A stretch of DNA of 39,775 bases from Thermoplasmata archaeon (GCA_030040775.1 JASHTB010000067.1:1-39775); one strand, 5' to 3'. Shown: positions 26,001 to 33,734, counted from the stretch's first letter. Notes: generated from the letters alone by a model not told the origin. Program-made: numbers and translations.

Positions 26001-26110
26001 AGCGCTACCCAGAACGCGACCGGGTACCACGGATGACGTACGATGAAGCGGCCGAGTAGAGCGAACCACCGGGCCCCTCCGGACCGTTCGCTCGCCCGAG
26101 GATGTTTCAC
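23075..26110 (-). CDS. MMPL/RND-family transporter
   Basis: 1011 aa with duplicated RND architecture; GVGTDYSIFLAARYREEL and GLGIDYNIFLLTRVREE, SGSTAIIAMVALAFSG; large extracytoplasmic loops with many N-x-S/T sequons. GTG start; ataacc box about 26 nt upstream. Confidence 0.92.
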   Translation of the reverse strand: MKHPRASERSGGARWFALLGRFIVRHPWYPVAFWVALLVVTVPFLPLLGSVTTNSATSLPSNSPSAAADAELASLFPHEENPSSSILLFYGPNLTDANGQAVVQNVTAALDSDRSLSDVASVSSVYTEYAAYLAAEAELSGGVLHAVISGPGALPSAVNASASLFWQPPALFVEDWQALVKNGTAPSSANYPAFVQANTTLANATASRVLSAFYALFNGSAACAANPATVVACADAAARTAEAPLVSVLLPPPAQAVANATLLGLGVENFTAWPAVQAVVVGVVGPSEGIPPPFLLTVWTAFPTAVVAAGAASTWANATVLATTLAREPLPVPLAISSEFVNGAGTASIVSVGFSVSDDATNASGADPVYADLNRIDSLVPGVVRAHDSTLTIRFVQTGTAPLDLLTQTSTSSSIALVLPLTVGLLLVIAMAYFRSPLTPLVTFAALGIALALGLGGTVLIGTLVGHVDTTSITLEEVFVLGVGTDYSIFLAARYREELVQGKTSDDAVVGAVTWAGQSVATSGSTAIIAMVALAFSGVALLSQWGSVLSLAVLATVLLSLTMIPALLKLIGPRIFWPLSGDRFSRYATRLRSRLKAEDTYFYRAGRLTARRPVAVVLVVALISIPLVAVALTTPVSYDFYAQLPSGQPATNGLSELSSHFGPGFAVPSYALVTFASPLVVSNSTNATEFSDLATLTDRASTTSGITAVRSPVGPYGAPLSQWLNLSTLPLATRSNLVGTLSGFVGTDGRTVLLDLVPSDAGLSVGAVSAVSSVSASFAGYASTHPEVTAVAFGGGAPTIRDLADQTSRATEILVVAVSVGLVVVLLAVLRSWIIALMAVATIGLSISWAWAVTYLVFDELLGFPLFFYVQTLLIMLVLGLGIDYNIFLLTRVREERGYGRPSGEAAVEAVSRTGGIITAAAVILASAFGALLVGSFTLIRAIGFSVAVAVILDSMVVRTYLVPASLKLLGDRVWTLLGGRRRAAPPISRGPPAGVGGGPPGPPRSADRPD

Positions 26111-26140
26111 GGTAAAATCGAACAGGCCGGTGAGATAACC

Positions 26141-27097
26141 CTAGCGTCCGGCAGCGGAATCCGGCTCGGCCGCGCGGACCACGGAGTGGCCCCAGAGCGG
26201 GGGAAACGCGGCCGGGTCCACAAAGACCCGAGTCTCTCCGACGACCCAGCCGCGGCGCACCGAGGTGAGGTCGCGCGCGTCGTACCGGGCCACCCCGGTA
26301 GCGATCAGCGTGCCGGTCCGGTGGAGGAGGACGACGTGGGCCCCGCGGGCGAACGGTCGACGGACCGACAGGACCCCGCCTCTCGCGAGCCCGGCCCCGT
26401 GGGCGAGGGCGCTCGCGGCGCCGTCTCGCACGACGATCTGGGGAAACTCCGCCCAGACCTCCTCGATCGGGTGAAGGAGCGCGAGGAGCGGCTTCGGGTC
26501 GCCCGAGGCCCGGGCCGCGACAGCGTCCGCGAGCACGGTCAGGGGGACCGCGCTCCGCTCCTCGAACGGACCGGTCGCGATGCGCCTCAGTTCGTCGAGA
26601 TGGGCCCCGACGCCGAGAGCCTCGCCGAGGTCGACCGCGAGCGTGCGGACGTACGTCCCGGAGTCGGCGACGATGTCGAGCAGCAACCGGGGCGCTGCGC
26701 TCTCCACCAGGGTGAGGCGATGGACGGTGCGAACGCGCCGCTCCCGCCGGACCGCCGAGCGCACGGGAGGAGTCTGGTAGATCGGGCCGGTGAACTCCGC
26801 GAGAGCGCGGGAGAGCTCCCGGTGGGGTACCTCTCCATGGAGGACGACCGACGCGACGTACCGTTTCGGGAATTCGAGCACGAGGGGGATCAGCTTGAGC
26901 GCGGGACCGACGCCGACCCAAAGGAGGCCGGATACGTTCGGGTCGAGGGTCCCCGCGTGGCCCGCGACGTCGACGCCGAGGAGGTCCCGTGCCCAGGCGG
27001 TCGCCTGGTGCGAGGACGGGCCCCGCGGTTTGTCGAGCAGAAGGAACGCGCCCGCCCGGATCCGGGAGGCGACCGGGTCCGCCGGCTCGGCGCTCAT
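26141..27097 (-). CDS. cbf5: rRNA/tRNA pseudouridine synthase Cbf5 (TruB/dyskerin family)
   Basis: LLDKPRGPSSHQATAWARDLL, GHAGTLDPNVSGLL, YVASVVLHGEV, DSGTYVRTLAVDLGEALGVGAHLDELRR, C-terminal PUA-like domain. ATG at 27097 overlaps the cmk stop. Confidence 0.92.
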   Translation of the reverse strand: MSAEPADPVASRIRAGAFLLLDKPRGPSSHQATAWARDLLGVDVAGHAGTLDPNVSGLLWVGVGPALKLIPLVLEFPKRYVASVVLHGEVPHRELSRALAEFTGPIYQTPPVRSAVRRERRVRTVHRLTLVESAAPRLLLDIVADSGTYVRTLAVDLGEALGVGAHLDELRRIATGPFEERSAVPLTVLADAVAARASGDPKPLLALLHPIEEVWAEFPQIVVRDGAASALAHGAGLARGGVLSVRRPFARGAHVVLLHRTGTLIATGVARYDARDLTSVRRGWVVGETRVFVDPAAFPPLWGHSVVRAAEPDSAAGR

Positions 27098-27642
27098 GCG
27101 GCTTCGGCCTTCTCGCGCGTTTCGAGGTAGGTGACGATCGCGTCCGTGACCGCCTCGGGTCCCCGCGAGGTCGAGTCGACCGTAAAGTCGCCCTTCTCTC
27201 GCTCGAGGTCGATCCCGTAGTCGCGCCGGTAGCGCCGGCGCTCGCTCTCCTCCCGTTCCCGAAGGAGCGCCCGGGCCTCGGCGACCGACTGGCCGTCCCG
27301 GAAGGCGAGCCGCCGGGCCCGTTCCCCCTCCGAGGCCGTCACGACGACGGCGTGGACCGGGATCCCGTTCCGCTGGCAGAGCACGCCCTGGATCCGTCCG
27401 TCCAGGAGGCGACCGGGCGTCGCAAGCGCCTGCATCGCCCGGTCGAGCTCCTGGTCGACCTCGGGATGGGACTCGGCGTAGCGATTGAACTCCTCGACCG
27501 TCATCCCCTGACGGGTGCCCTCGGCCCGGAAGATCTCCCCGGCCGACCGGTACTCGAGGGAGAGCCGGTCGGCGACCCGGCGTCCGGCCGTTGATTTCCC
27601 ACTGCCGGGAGGCCCGCCGACGGTGACGACGCGCCGGATCAC
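27094..27642 (-). CDS. cmk: cytidylate kinase (archaeal)
   Basis: VIRRVVTVGGPPGSGKSTAGRRVADRLSLEYRSAGEIFR; located between the DUF106 and Cbf5 genes. GTG start 27642. Confidence 0.88.
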   Translation of the reverse strand: MIRRVVTVGGPPGSGKSTAGRRVADRLSLEYRSAGEIFRAEGTRQGMTVEEFNRYAESHPEVDQELDRAMQALATPGRLLDGRIQGVLCQRNGIPVHAVVVTASEGERARRLAFRDGQSVAEARALLREREESERRRYRRDYGIDLEREKGDFTVDSTSRGPEAVTDAIVTYLETREKAEAA

Positions 27643-28526
27643 GCCGTGCTCCCGGGCGTTCCCGAGACGGGCGGGGCCGGCGCAAGGTCGTGGGTCCGCG
27701 CGTAGCGGCGCAGCCACAGGTGCTTCAAGACCCGGCGGAAGAGCATCGAGGTCGGCACCGTGTACAGGCTGAAGATGACGAACCACCACGGGATCAGGTT
27801 CCCGATCTTGGAGTTCAGGTCGATCAGGGTCCCCCCGAGGTTGACCGTCTGCTGGGCGGTGGTCGCCGCGGCGATGACGAGCCCGACCCACGTGTAGAAC
27901 AGGATCAGGAGGAAGTAGGTGATCGCCATTCCTTTGAACTGCGCGATCGAGATCTCGCCCGAGAGGCGGGTCAGACGTTCCTGGTGCGGCTTGAGCGCCG
28001 CGATCCGGTCCTTCTTGCCCGAGCGGATCGCCTCCATCTGGACCTTGCGGAACGCCGAGCTCCACTTCTGGACCCGCGCCTGCTTCACCCAGTCGGTCGT
28101 GAAGTTGTACGCGGCGGTCGTGATCGCCATCTCGATCGCCCCGACCAGGGCCATCGTCAGGAGCAGGTAGTTCGACCCGAACCCGAGGAGAAGGTAGAGG
28201 GGACCCCCCGTATAGCTGCAGTTCCCGTTCGGCGGAGGGATGGACGACGGATAGGTCCCGAGCGAGCAGGCGATCGCGTTCCGCGCCGCCGTGTCGATGA
28301 GCATCCAGAGACCGACCAGGCCGAGGAAGACATAGAGGAACGTCGAGACCTTGAACGTCGGCCGCGGGACCGGGGACGGCGCCGGCTTTCCGGCCGGGAG
28401 CGCCGTCGCTTCCTCGGGCGTCTCCTCTTCGACCGGCTCGCCGCCCTTCGCCTCGGCCTCCCAGGCCTGCGCCTCCTCCTCGCTCGCGCCCGAGGAGGGG
28501 AGCGGCGTCCCGCCGGGGTCGCTCAC
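27639..28526 (-). CDS. DUF106/EMC3-TMCO1-like (YidC/Oxa1 superfamily) membrane protein
   Basis: LVGAIEMAITTAAYNFTTDWVKQARVQKWSSAFRKVQMEAIRSGKKDRIAALKPHQERL..., FKGMAITYFLLILFYTWVG; immediately downstream of secY. GTG start, 1-nt overlap with the secY stop. Confidence 0.88.
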   Translation of the reverse strand: MSDPGGTPLPSSGASEEEAQAWEAEAKGGEPVEEETPEEATALPAGKPAPSPVPRPTFKVSTFLYVFLGLVGLWMLIDTAARNAIACSLGTYPSSIPPPNGNCSYTGGPLYLLLGFGSNYLLLTMALVGAIEMAITTAAYNFTTDWVKQARVQKWSSAFRKVQMEAIRSGKKDRIAALKPHQERLTRLSGEISIAQFKGMAITYFLLILFYTWVGLVIAAATTAQQTVNLGGTLIDLNSKIGNLIPWWFVIFSLYTVPTSMLFRRVLKHLWLRRYARTHDLAPAPPVSGTPGSTA

Positions 28527-30292
28527 TACGTCTCGCCTCCGAGGAACCGACGGAGGAGCGGGTTCATCTCCATCAGCTGCTCGCGACCCATCGCCTCGTA
28601 GAGGTTGATGATGATCCCGACCGTCAGGAGCACGCCGGTGCCGCTCGCGTTCCCGAGCGTCCCGATGAGGTCGGCCCCGGCGGCGAGGGCCCCGACCGCC
28701 GCGCCCGAGATGACCGTGATGACGGGGATGTACCGTTCGAGGACCCGGCGGAGGACCCGGGGCTCTCGACGGAACCCAGGAATCTGCATACCGGACGCCT
28801 CGATCTGCCGCGCCACCGCCTCGGGACCCATGTTGGTCGTCTGGATCCAGAACTTCGCGAACAGGATCGAACCCCCGACCATCGCTCCGAAGTAGACCGC
28901 GACGTGAACGAGACCCTGCCACCACGTGTGCCCGACCAGGAACGAGCCGTACTGACCGTAGTTCAGGATCGGAAGGAGCCACGACTCGAGCCCGTTCACC
29001 TGGGAAAGATAGTAGGCGCCCCCGGTCAACGGCGTCGTCTGACTGATGCCGCTCGCGGTCGCTTGCGCGGCCGACGGGTACGACCCGACCCACCACTGAT
29101 GGCCGAGGAGCGGGAAGTGGATGAGCGTCGGGTTCGTCCACAAAAGGATCGTGACCATCGAGACGTTGGCGAGAAGGGCCGACATCAGGATCACGGGGAT
29201 GTTCGAGGCGTAGATCAGGCGGAGCGGATAGCGCCCGCGCGCGCCCCGTGCCTCCGCGTGGGAGAGCGGGAGCTCGATCCGGGTCGACTCCGTCCACGCG
29301 ACCAGGAAGAAGATCACGGCGGTGCCGACCAGCGCGACGATCGGGTTCGGAGCGTGCAGAAGGACCTGCTCCCAGCCCCCGCCGGCCATCTGGGACGCGG
29401 TGTAGTGTGTCAGGAAGTAGATCGTCTTCGGGATCGTCCCGCTCGGCGGGTTCGAATACGAGACCGCGGAACCGGGGGTCTCGGGCACCCAGTTGAGCGT
29501 TCCCTGGATGATCTGCTGGGAGACGCCGGCGGCGATGAAGAGCGAGATCCCGCTGCCGATCCCCCATTTCGAGACGACCTCGTCCATGAGGAAGACGAGG
29601 TAGCTGCCGAAGACGAGCTGGGCGATGATGATCGTGTCCGCGAGGAAGGGGCCGTTCCCGGGCGAGACGAGGCCGAGCGAGGAGATGAGCGACGCCGACG
29701 GGGAGATGTAGCCGAAGACCTGGGGGATCGCCTCGATGAAGATCATCGCGATGACGACGACCTTCTGGGTCCCCTGGTACGTCGCCTTGTCCTCGTCGTC
29801 CGTCAGGTCAAGGTTGATGATCTTCGCGCCGGTGAACAGCTGCATGATGATCGACCCCGTGACGATGGGGCCGATCCCTAGGTCCATGAGCGTGCCCTGC
29901 GCGCCCGCGAGGATCGCGCGATAGCTCGCGAACAGGTCGATGACGGTCGACTGGTCGACGCCGAAGAGGTAGATGTTCGTGAGCAGGAAGTACATGAGGA
30001 GGATCCCGATCGTCCAGGCGAGCTTCGTCCGGAAATGGACGTGGCCCTTCGGCTGAGCGATCGCGGGCATCCGCGTCGTGAGCGGTTTCAACCCGTACAG
30101 CCTCGAGCGCGAGCCGTTGTAGGAGAGCCCGAGGTAGAGAAGACCGAGGATCGCCGCGACCGCGGCCGTGATGGCGCCGAAGGCGATCCAAGTCGGCGAG
30201 GTCCAGAACCAGACGACCGTGAGGACGATCACGCCCAGGACGATGAGCGGGACGACCCAGCGGCGGTCCCGCGGGATCTCCTCTTCGGCCAT
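28526..30292 (-). CDS. secY: preprotein translocase subunit SecY
   Basis: Polytopic; FASYRAILAGAQGTLMDLGIGPIVTGSIIMQLFTGAKI, SKWGIGSGISLFIAAGVSQ, REPRVLRRVLERYIPVITVISGAAVGALAAGADLIG. Confidence 0.96.
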   Translation of the reverse strand: MAEEEIPRDRRWVVPLIVLGVIVLTVVWFWTSPTWIAFGAITAAVAAILGLLYLGLSYNGSRSRLYGLKPLTTRMPAIAQPKGHVHFRTKLAWTIGILLMYFLLTNIYLFGVDQSTVIDLFASYRAILAGAQGTLMDLGIGPIVTGSIIMQLFTGAKIINLDLTDDEDKATYQGTQKVVVIAMIFIEAIPQVFGYISPSASLISSLGLVSPGNGPFLADTIIIAQLVFGSYLVFLMDEVVSKWGIGSGISLFIAAGVSQQIIQGTLNWVPETPGSAVSYSNPPSGTIPKTIYFLTHYTASQMAGGGWEQVLLHAPNPIVALVGTAVIFFLVAWTESTRIELPLSHAEARGARGRYPLRLIYASNIPVILMSALLANVSMVTILLWTNPTLIHFPLLGHQWWVGSYPSAAQATASGISQTTPLTGGAYYLSQVNGLESWLLPILNYGQYGSFLVGHTWWQGLVHVAVYFGAMVGGSILFAKFWIQTTNMGPEAVARQIEASGMQIPGFRREPRVLRRVLERYIPVITVISGAAVGALAAGADLIGTLGNASGTGVLLTVGIIINLYEAMGREQLMEMNPLLRRFLGGET

Positions 30293-30317
30293 GAACCGGT
30301 CGAGGAGCCGACGGCCG

Positions 30318-30326
30318 ATTTATATA
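30318..30326 (-). promoter_or_regulatory. TATA box for secY overlapping the uL15 stop codon
   Basis: Minus strand TATATAAAT, centred about 30 nt upstream of the secY ATG (30292); contains the ATA-TAA codons ending the uL15 gene. Confidence 0.6.
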
Positions 30327-30784
30327 GTCTGCGGGCGGCCGGCCGACGGAGGAGCCGGCGCGGCGGTCTCCCGGGTCTCGGCGAGGACCGTGACCTTCTC
30401 CCGGGCGTGCTTGGAGGCGTGCGCGACGCGCACCTTCCAGGCCCGGCTCGCCTCGCCTCCCCCGAGCAATCGGTCGACCCCGAGCTTCGTGAGGTCCGCG
30501 ACGTAGGCGTCGCCCTCGTGCGCGAGCGCTCCGGCGGCTTCGAGGAGCGGGACGAGCGACTCGAGTCCTCCGACGTTCACGGTGGTCGGGCGTTCCACGA
30601 CCTCGGACGGGCGCTTGAAACCGTGGCGACCGAAGTGGTCCGGCGCGTAGAGGAGCATCGACTTGAACTTGTACTTGTGGAGCCCGGCGTTCCCTCGGCC
30701 CCCTTGCTTTCCCGCGCCGCGTCCGGCCTTGATGCCTCGACCGTGGGTGCGCAGGCCCCGGAACTTCCGTGTGCGACTGGGCAT
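30320..30784 (-). CDS. rpl15: 50S ribosomal protein uL15
   Basis: MPSRTRKFRGLRTHGRGIKAGRGAGKQGGRGNAGLHKYKFKSML. ATG at 30784; longer ORF rejected. Confidence 0.94.
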   Translation of the reverse strand: MPSRTRKFRGLRTHGRGIKAGRGAGKQGGRGNAGLHKYKFKSMLLYAPDHFGRHGFKRPSEVVERPTTVNVGGLESLVPLLEAAGALAHEGDAYVADLTKLGVDRLLGGGEASRAWKVRVAHASKHAREKVTVLAETRETAAPAPPSAGRPQTI

Positions 30785-30792
30785 CGACCCTC

Positions 30793-31251
30793 CTACACCA
30801 TCCGACGGACGAGGTCGTTGATCGACCGGCCGCGGTATCCGAGGGCACCGCCCAGGGCGAACGGGCGCTTGGTCGACCGCCACCCTCCCTTCGGGGCCTT
30901 GAGGCGGAAAAGCGGCTTCAGCCCGGCCACCCGCGTCAGTCCCTGCTCGCTCACCGTTCGCGCCACGTCGGGAAGGTCCTTCGCCCGAAGGGTCTCTCCA
31001 ATCGTCTCGGGAGTGAGGCGGCTCCCGCTCACCGTCTCGCCCCGCTCGCGGAGCATCAGTCCGACCGTCTCGGGGTCGGCCTCGCCCCACGTCACGTAGC
31101 CTTGCACCCGGTGGAGCATCCCCGCGAACGACTTCGCTTCGGGCACGACCGTCGCATGGTTCGCTCTCGTCAGGTGAAGGTAGCGGAGGGTCTCGACCAC
31201 GTCGTGCCGAGCATGGATCGTTCCCCGCACGCGAACCACCAGCCACGCCAT
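30793..31251 (-). CDS. rpl30: 50S ribosomal protein uL30
   Basis: WLVVRVRGTIHARHDVVETLRYLHLTRANHATVV; operon position. Confidence 0.93.
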   Translation of the reverse strand: MAWLVVRVRGTIHARHDVVETLRYLHLTRANHATVVPEAKSFAGMLHRVQGYVTWGEADPETVGLMLRERGETVSGSRLTPETIGETLRAKDLPDVARTVSEQGLTRVAGLKPLFRLKAPKGGWRSTKRPFALGGALGYRGRSINDLVRRMV

Positions 31252-31257
31252 CCCTCG

Positions 31258-32130
31258 TTACCTCCGCGCCCCGCCCGAGCTCGAGCGGGGTCCTCCGCTC
31301 GACCGGGGACCGCCCGGGCCGCCGCGACCCGGGCCGCGCCCGGGGGGACCCCTTCCCCGACCGCGACCCCGTCCGCCCCGGACCGGACGGGCGCCGCCCT
31401 CCTCCTTCGGAGGGAGGATCGACACTCCGACCGGCCCCCGCACGATCTTGAGGCGTCGGGCGTCCTCTGCCGGCACCTTGACCCCGGCGAGCTCGACTAG
31501 GGCGCGGTAGGCGGCCTGTGCGTAGTTGACCGTCGTCTTCGTGTGGCCTTCGGTGAATCCCCACGCGTCCGTGATCCCGGCGAATCGGAGGATCGGTTTG
31601 GCCACGTCGCCGACCGCGAGCCCTACGCCCTGAGGGGCCGGCTTGAACGCGACCACCACGGAGCCGGAGCGCCCGCGCGCGAGGAACGGGAGCGTGTGGG
31701 GCCGACCGCACCCGCACTCCCAGCTCCCGCAGCCGCGGAGCACCTCGACGACTTCGAGCTTCGCCCGGTCGATCGCGCGCCGGATCGTCGGGCCGACCTC
31801 GCGGCCCTTCGCCCGCCCCAGGCCGACGAACCCGTCTCCGTTCCCCACCACTACGGTGACCGCGAACTTGAACCGGCGTCCCGAGTCGGTCATCCGCTGG
31901 ACCATGTTCACGTCCAGGACCTCGTCGTGCAGGTTCGGCAGGAGCTTGTCGACGATTCCGGGCTCCCGCAGCGGAAGTCCGCTCGCGAGCGCCTCGCTCA
32001 TGGTCGTGATCTCGGAGGCGGCGACCCGTCGACCGAGCTCGGTCTTCGGGACCCACGGCGCCGGCGCCGGAGCCCCCGGAGCCGCCGCGACCCGGCCCGG
32101 CGGGGCCGGCCCCTGGACCGCCGCGCTCAT
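31258..32130 (-). CDS. rps5: 30S ribosomal protein uS5 with extended termini
   Basis: VQRMTDSGRRFKFAVTVVVGNGDGFVGLGRAKGREVGPTIRRAI; GITDAWGFTEGHTKTTVNYAQAAYRALV; Gly/Arg/Ser-rich C-terminus. Confidence 0.95.
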   Translation of the reverse strand: MSAAVQGPAPPGRVAAAPGAPAPAPWVPKTELGRRVAASEITTMSEALASGLPLREPGIVDKLLPNLHDEVLDVNMVQRMTDSGRRFKFAVTVVVGNGDGFVGLGRAKGREVGPTIRRAIDRAKLEVVEVLRGCGSWECGCGRPHTLPFLARGRSGSVVVAFKPAPQGVGLAVGDVAKPILRFAGITDAWGFTEGHTKTTVNYAQAAYRALVELAGVKVPAEDARRLKIVRGPVGVSILPPKEEGGARPVRGGRGRGRGRGPPGRGPGRGGPGGPRSSGGPRSSSGGARR

Positions 32131-32654
32131 CGCGCGGCCTCCGGCCTCGCGACGAGCCCCGGAAGCTTCGTCTTGTAGACCTCGAGAGGCTGGGGGAGTG
32201 GCTTCGGAAGGTGCGTTCCGTTGAGCCGGTCGGTCGTCGGGAACCCTCTTTCGCCGTGGGGGACCTCGATGCCCGCGTCGAGCAACCCTTTCAACGCCGC
32301 CGCGAGGCGCCCGCCGACCGTCGGACGGCGCAGCCCTGCGTCCAGCACCGCTCCCGAGGTGCCCGCCGACTTCGCCCGAAGACCGGCGAGGTAGGCGGTG
32401 AGGTAGGCCGCAGGGGTCGAGGCGAGGCTCGTCCGGGGGAACGCGACCCCGCCGAGCTCGCCGGAGTCGGCCGAGGCGACGACCCGGTCGCCGACCGGGT
32501 CGAACGAGACGATGGCGACGCGGACGCGTCGCTCCGAGAGCCGTACGACCGCCCGGGGCACCCCGGACTTCAGCAGAGCGAGCCGGACCCGGTAGTCCGT
32601 CTTCCCCTCGCGCCGACGGCGGAAGTGGACCCGATAACGCGGACCGGTGCTCAT
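32127..32654 (-). CDS. rpl18: 50S ribosomal protein uL18
   Basis: MSTGPRYRVHFRRRREGKTDYRVRLALLKSGVPRAVVR; LAGLRAKSAG; RLNGTHLP. ATG at 32654. Confidence 0.93.
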   Translation of the reverse strand: MSTGPRYRVHFRRRREGKTDYRVRLALLKSGVPRAVVRLSERRVRVAIVSFDPVGDRVVASADSGELGGVAFPRTSLASTPAAYLTAYLAGLRAKSAGTSGAVLDAGLRRPTVGGRLAAALKGLLDAGIEVPHGERGFPTTDRLNGTHLPKPLPQPLEVYKTKLPGLVARPEAAR

Positions 32655-33112
32655 CGCTTCTCCTCGGGAAGGTGGCCTCCGAGCCTTAAGTTCGCGAGCA
32701 GGTGAGCCCGGCTGCGGAACATCCCCCCCTTTGCCCGTCGGTAGAACTCCCGGTACACCGCCGGGGTGATCTTCTTCGCCTCGCGCAGCTCCCTCAAGAG
32801 CGCGCGCTGGGGGCGGATCCGCCGCATCCAGCGTTCCTTGTGCGGCACGCGAGCGCTCGGCGTCCCGCGGCGGGAGCCCGGTCCCGAGTGGCGCCCCCGC
32901 GCCACCTCGGAGGCATGGCGGCGAGCCCGCGCACGAGAGGTCCCGCGGACGGGAAGGCGCCGGATGACACCGGCCTTGATCGCGCTGCGAACGTCGGAAC
33001 GGGTGACGGCGTCCGCAAGCTCCTCCTGGCTGGCGGGGTCGATCCAGACCCGTCCTTCTCCGCACTTCAGGATCGCTGCGGCGAGCCGGCGCTGGTTCGA
33101 GAGGTCGGGCAT
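32651..33112 (-). CDS. rpl19e: 50S ribosomal protein eL19
   Basis: MPDLSNQRRLAAAILKCGEGRVWIDPASQEELADAVTRSDVRSAIKAGVIR; WMRRIRPQRALLRELREAKKITPAVYREFYRRAKGGMFRS. Confidence 0.96.
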   Translation of the reverse strand: MPDLSNQRRLAAAILKCGEGRVWIDPASQEELADAVTRSDVRSAIKAGVIRRLPVRGTSRARARRHASEVARGRHSGPGSRRGTPSARVPHKERWMRRIRPQRALLRELREAKKITPAVYREFYRRAKGGMFRSRAHLLANLRLGGHLPEEKR

Positions 33113-33116
33113 CGTT

Positions 33117-33734
33117 CTACGTCTCCGCCTCCGACTTCACGATCGGGTTCAGGACCCGGATGCCGCGCTCGCGGGCGGCCTCCTCGAGGGCGAGACGCCG
33201 GCGGGTGCCGACCGTCCGGGCGATGACCGCCGCTTCCCGCGTCGGTTGGACCCGCTCCAGGTCCGAGGTGGTCCGGACGAGGACCGGCTTGAAGCCGCTC
33301 GGCACGAGTCCGCGGACCGCGGCGGGAGACCGGTAGCCGACCCGGACGACCCGGGCTCGGTAGCCGTAGTGCCGACGCTGCTTGGACTGGAGGCCCCGCG
33401 GACGGCGCCAGGAGCCGTCCCGGCCGACCCGCTCGTAGCGGTTCTCGGCCTGGCGGCCGAACACGGGCCGGCGCCCGTCGAGGGCGCGGCGGGCCACGAG
33501 GAGCCGGCGGTCCCGTTCGGAAAGGGTCGCTTGCTTCGGGACCCGAGGGCCCGCCTCGGCCGGCTTCTCCATCGGCTTTTCCGCGGACTTCTTGGAGGAG
33601 GGCGGCGCCGCGGACTCGGGGGCGGATGCCTTTGCCGTTGACTCGGAGGCGCGGCGCCGAGGGGGTCGCTTCGTCTCGGACGGCGGGGCGGCCTCGGGCT
33701 CGGGAGCTGCTGACGCGCTGGGTTCGTCCGGCAC
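33117..33734 (-). CDS. rpl32e: 50S ribosomal protein eL32 with N-terminal low-complexity extension
   Basis: SWRRPRGLQSKQRRHYGYRARVVRVGYRSPAAVRGLVPSGFKPVLV; N-terminal Pro/Ala/Ser/Lys-rich extension. Confidence 0.92.
   Translation of the reverse strand: MPDEPSASAAPEPEAAPPSETKRPPRRRASESTAKASAPESAAPPSSKKSAEKPMEKPAEAGPRVPKQATLSERDRRLLVARRALDGRRPVFGRQAENRYERVGRDGSWRRPRGLQSKQRRHYGYRARVVRVGYRSPAAVRGLVPSGFKPVLVRTTSDLERVQPTREAAVIARTVGTRRRLALEEAARERGIRVLNPIVKSEAET

Noticed and set aside
30785-32056. N-terminal extension of ORF 30320..32056 before uL15
   Set aside because: Out of frame with and overlapping uL30 and uS5; uL15 starts at ATG 30784.
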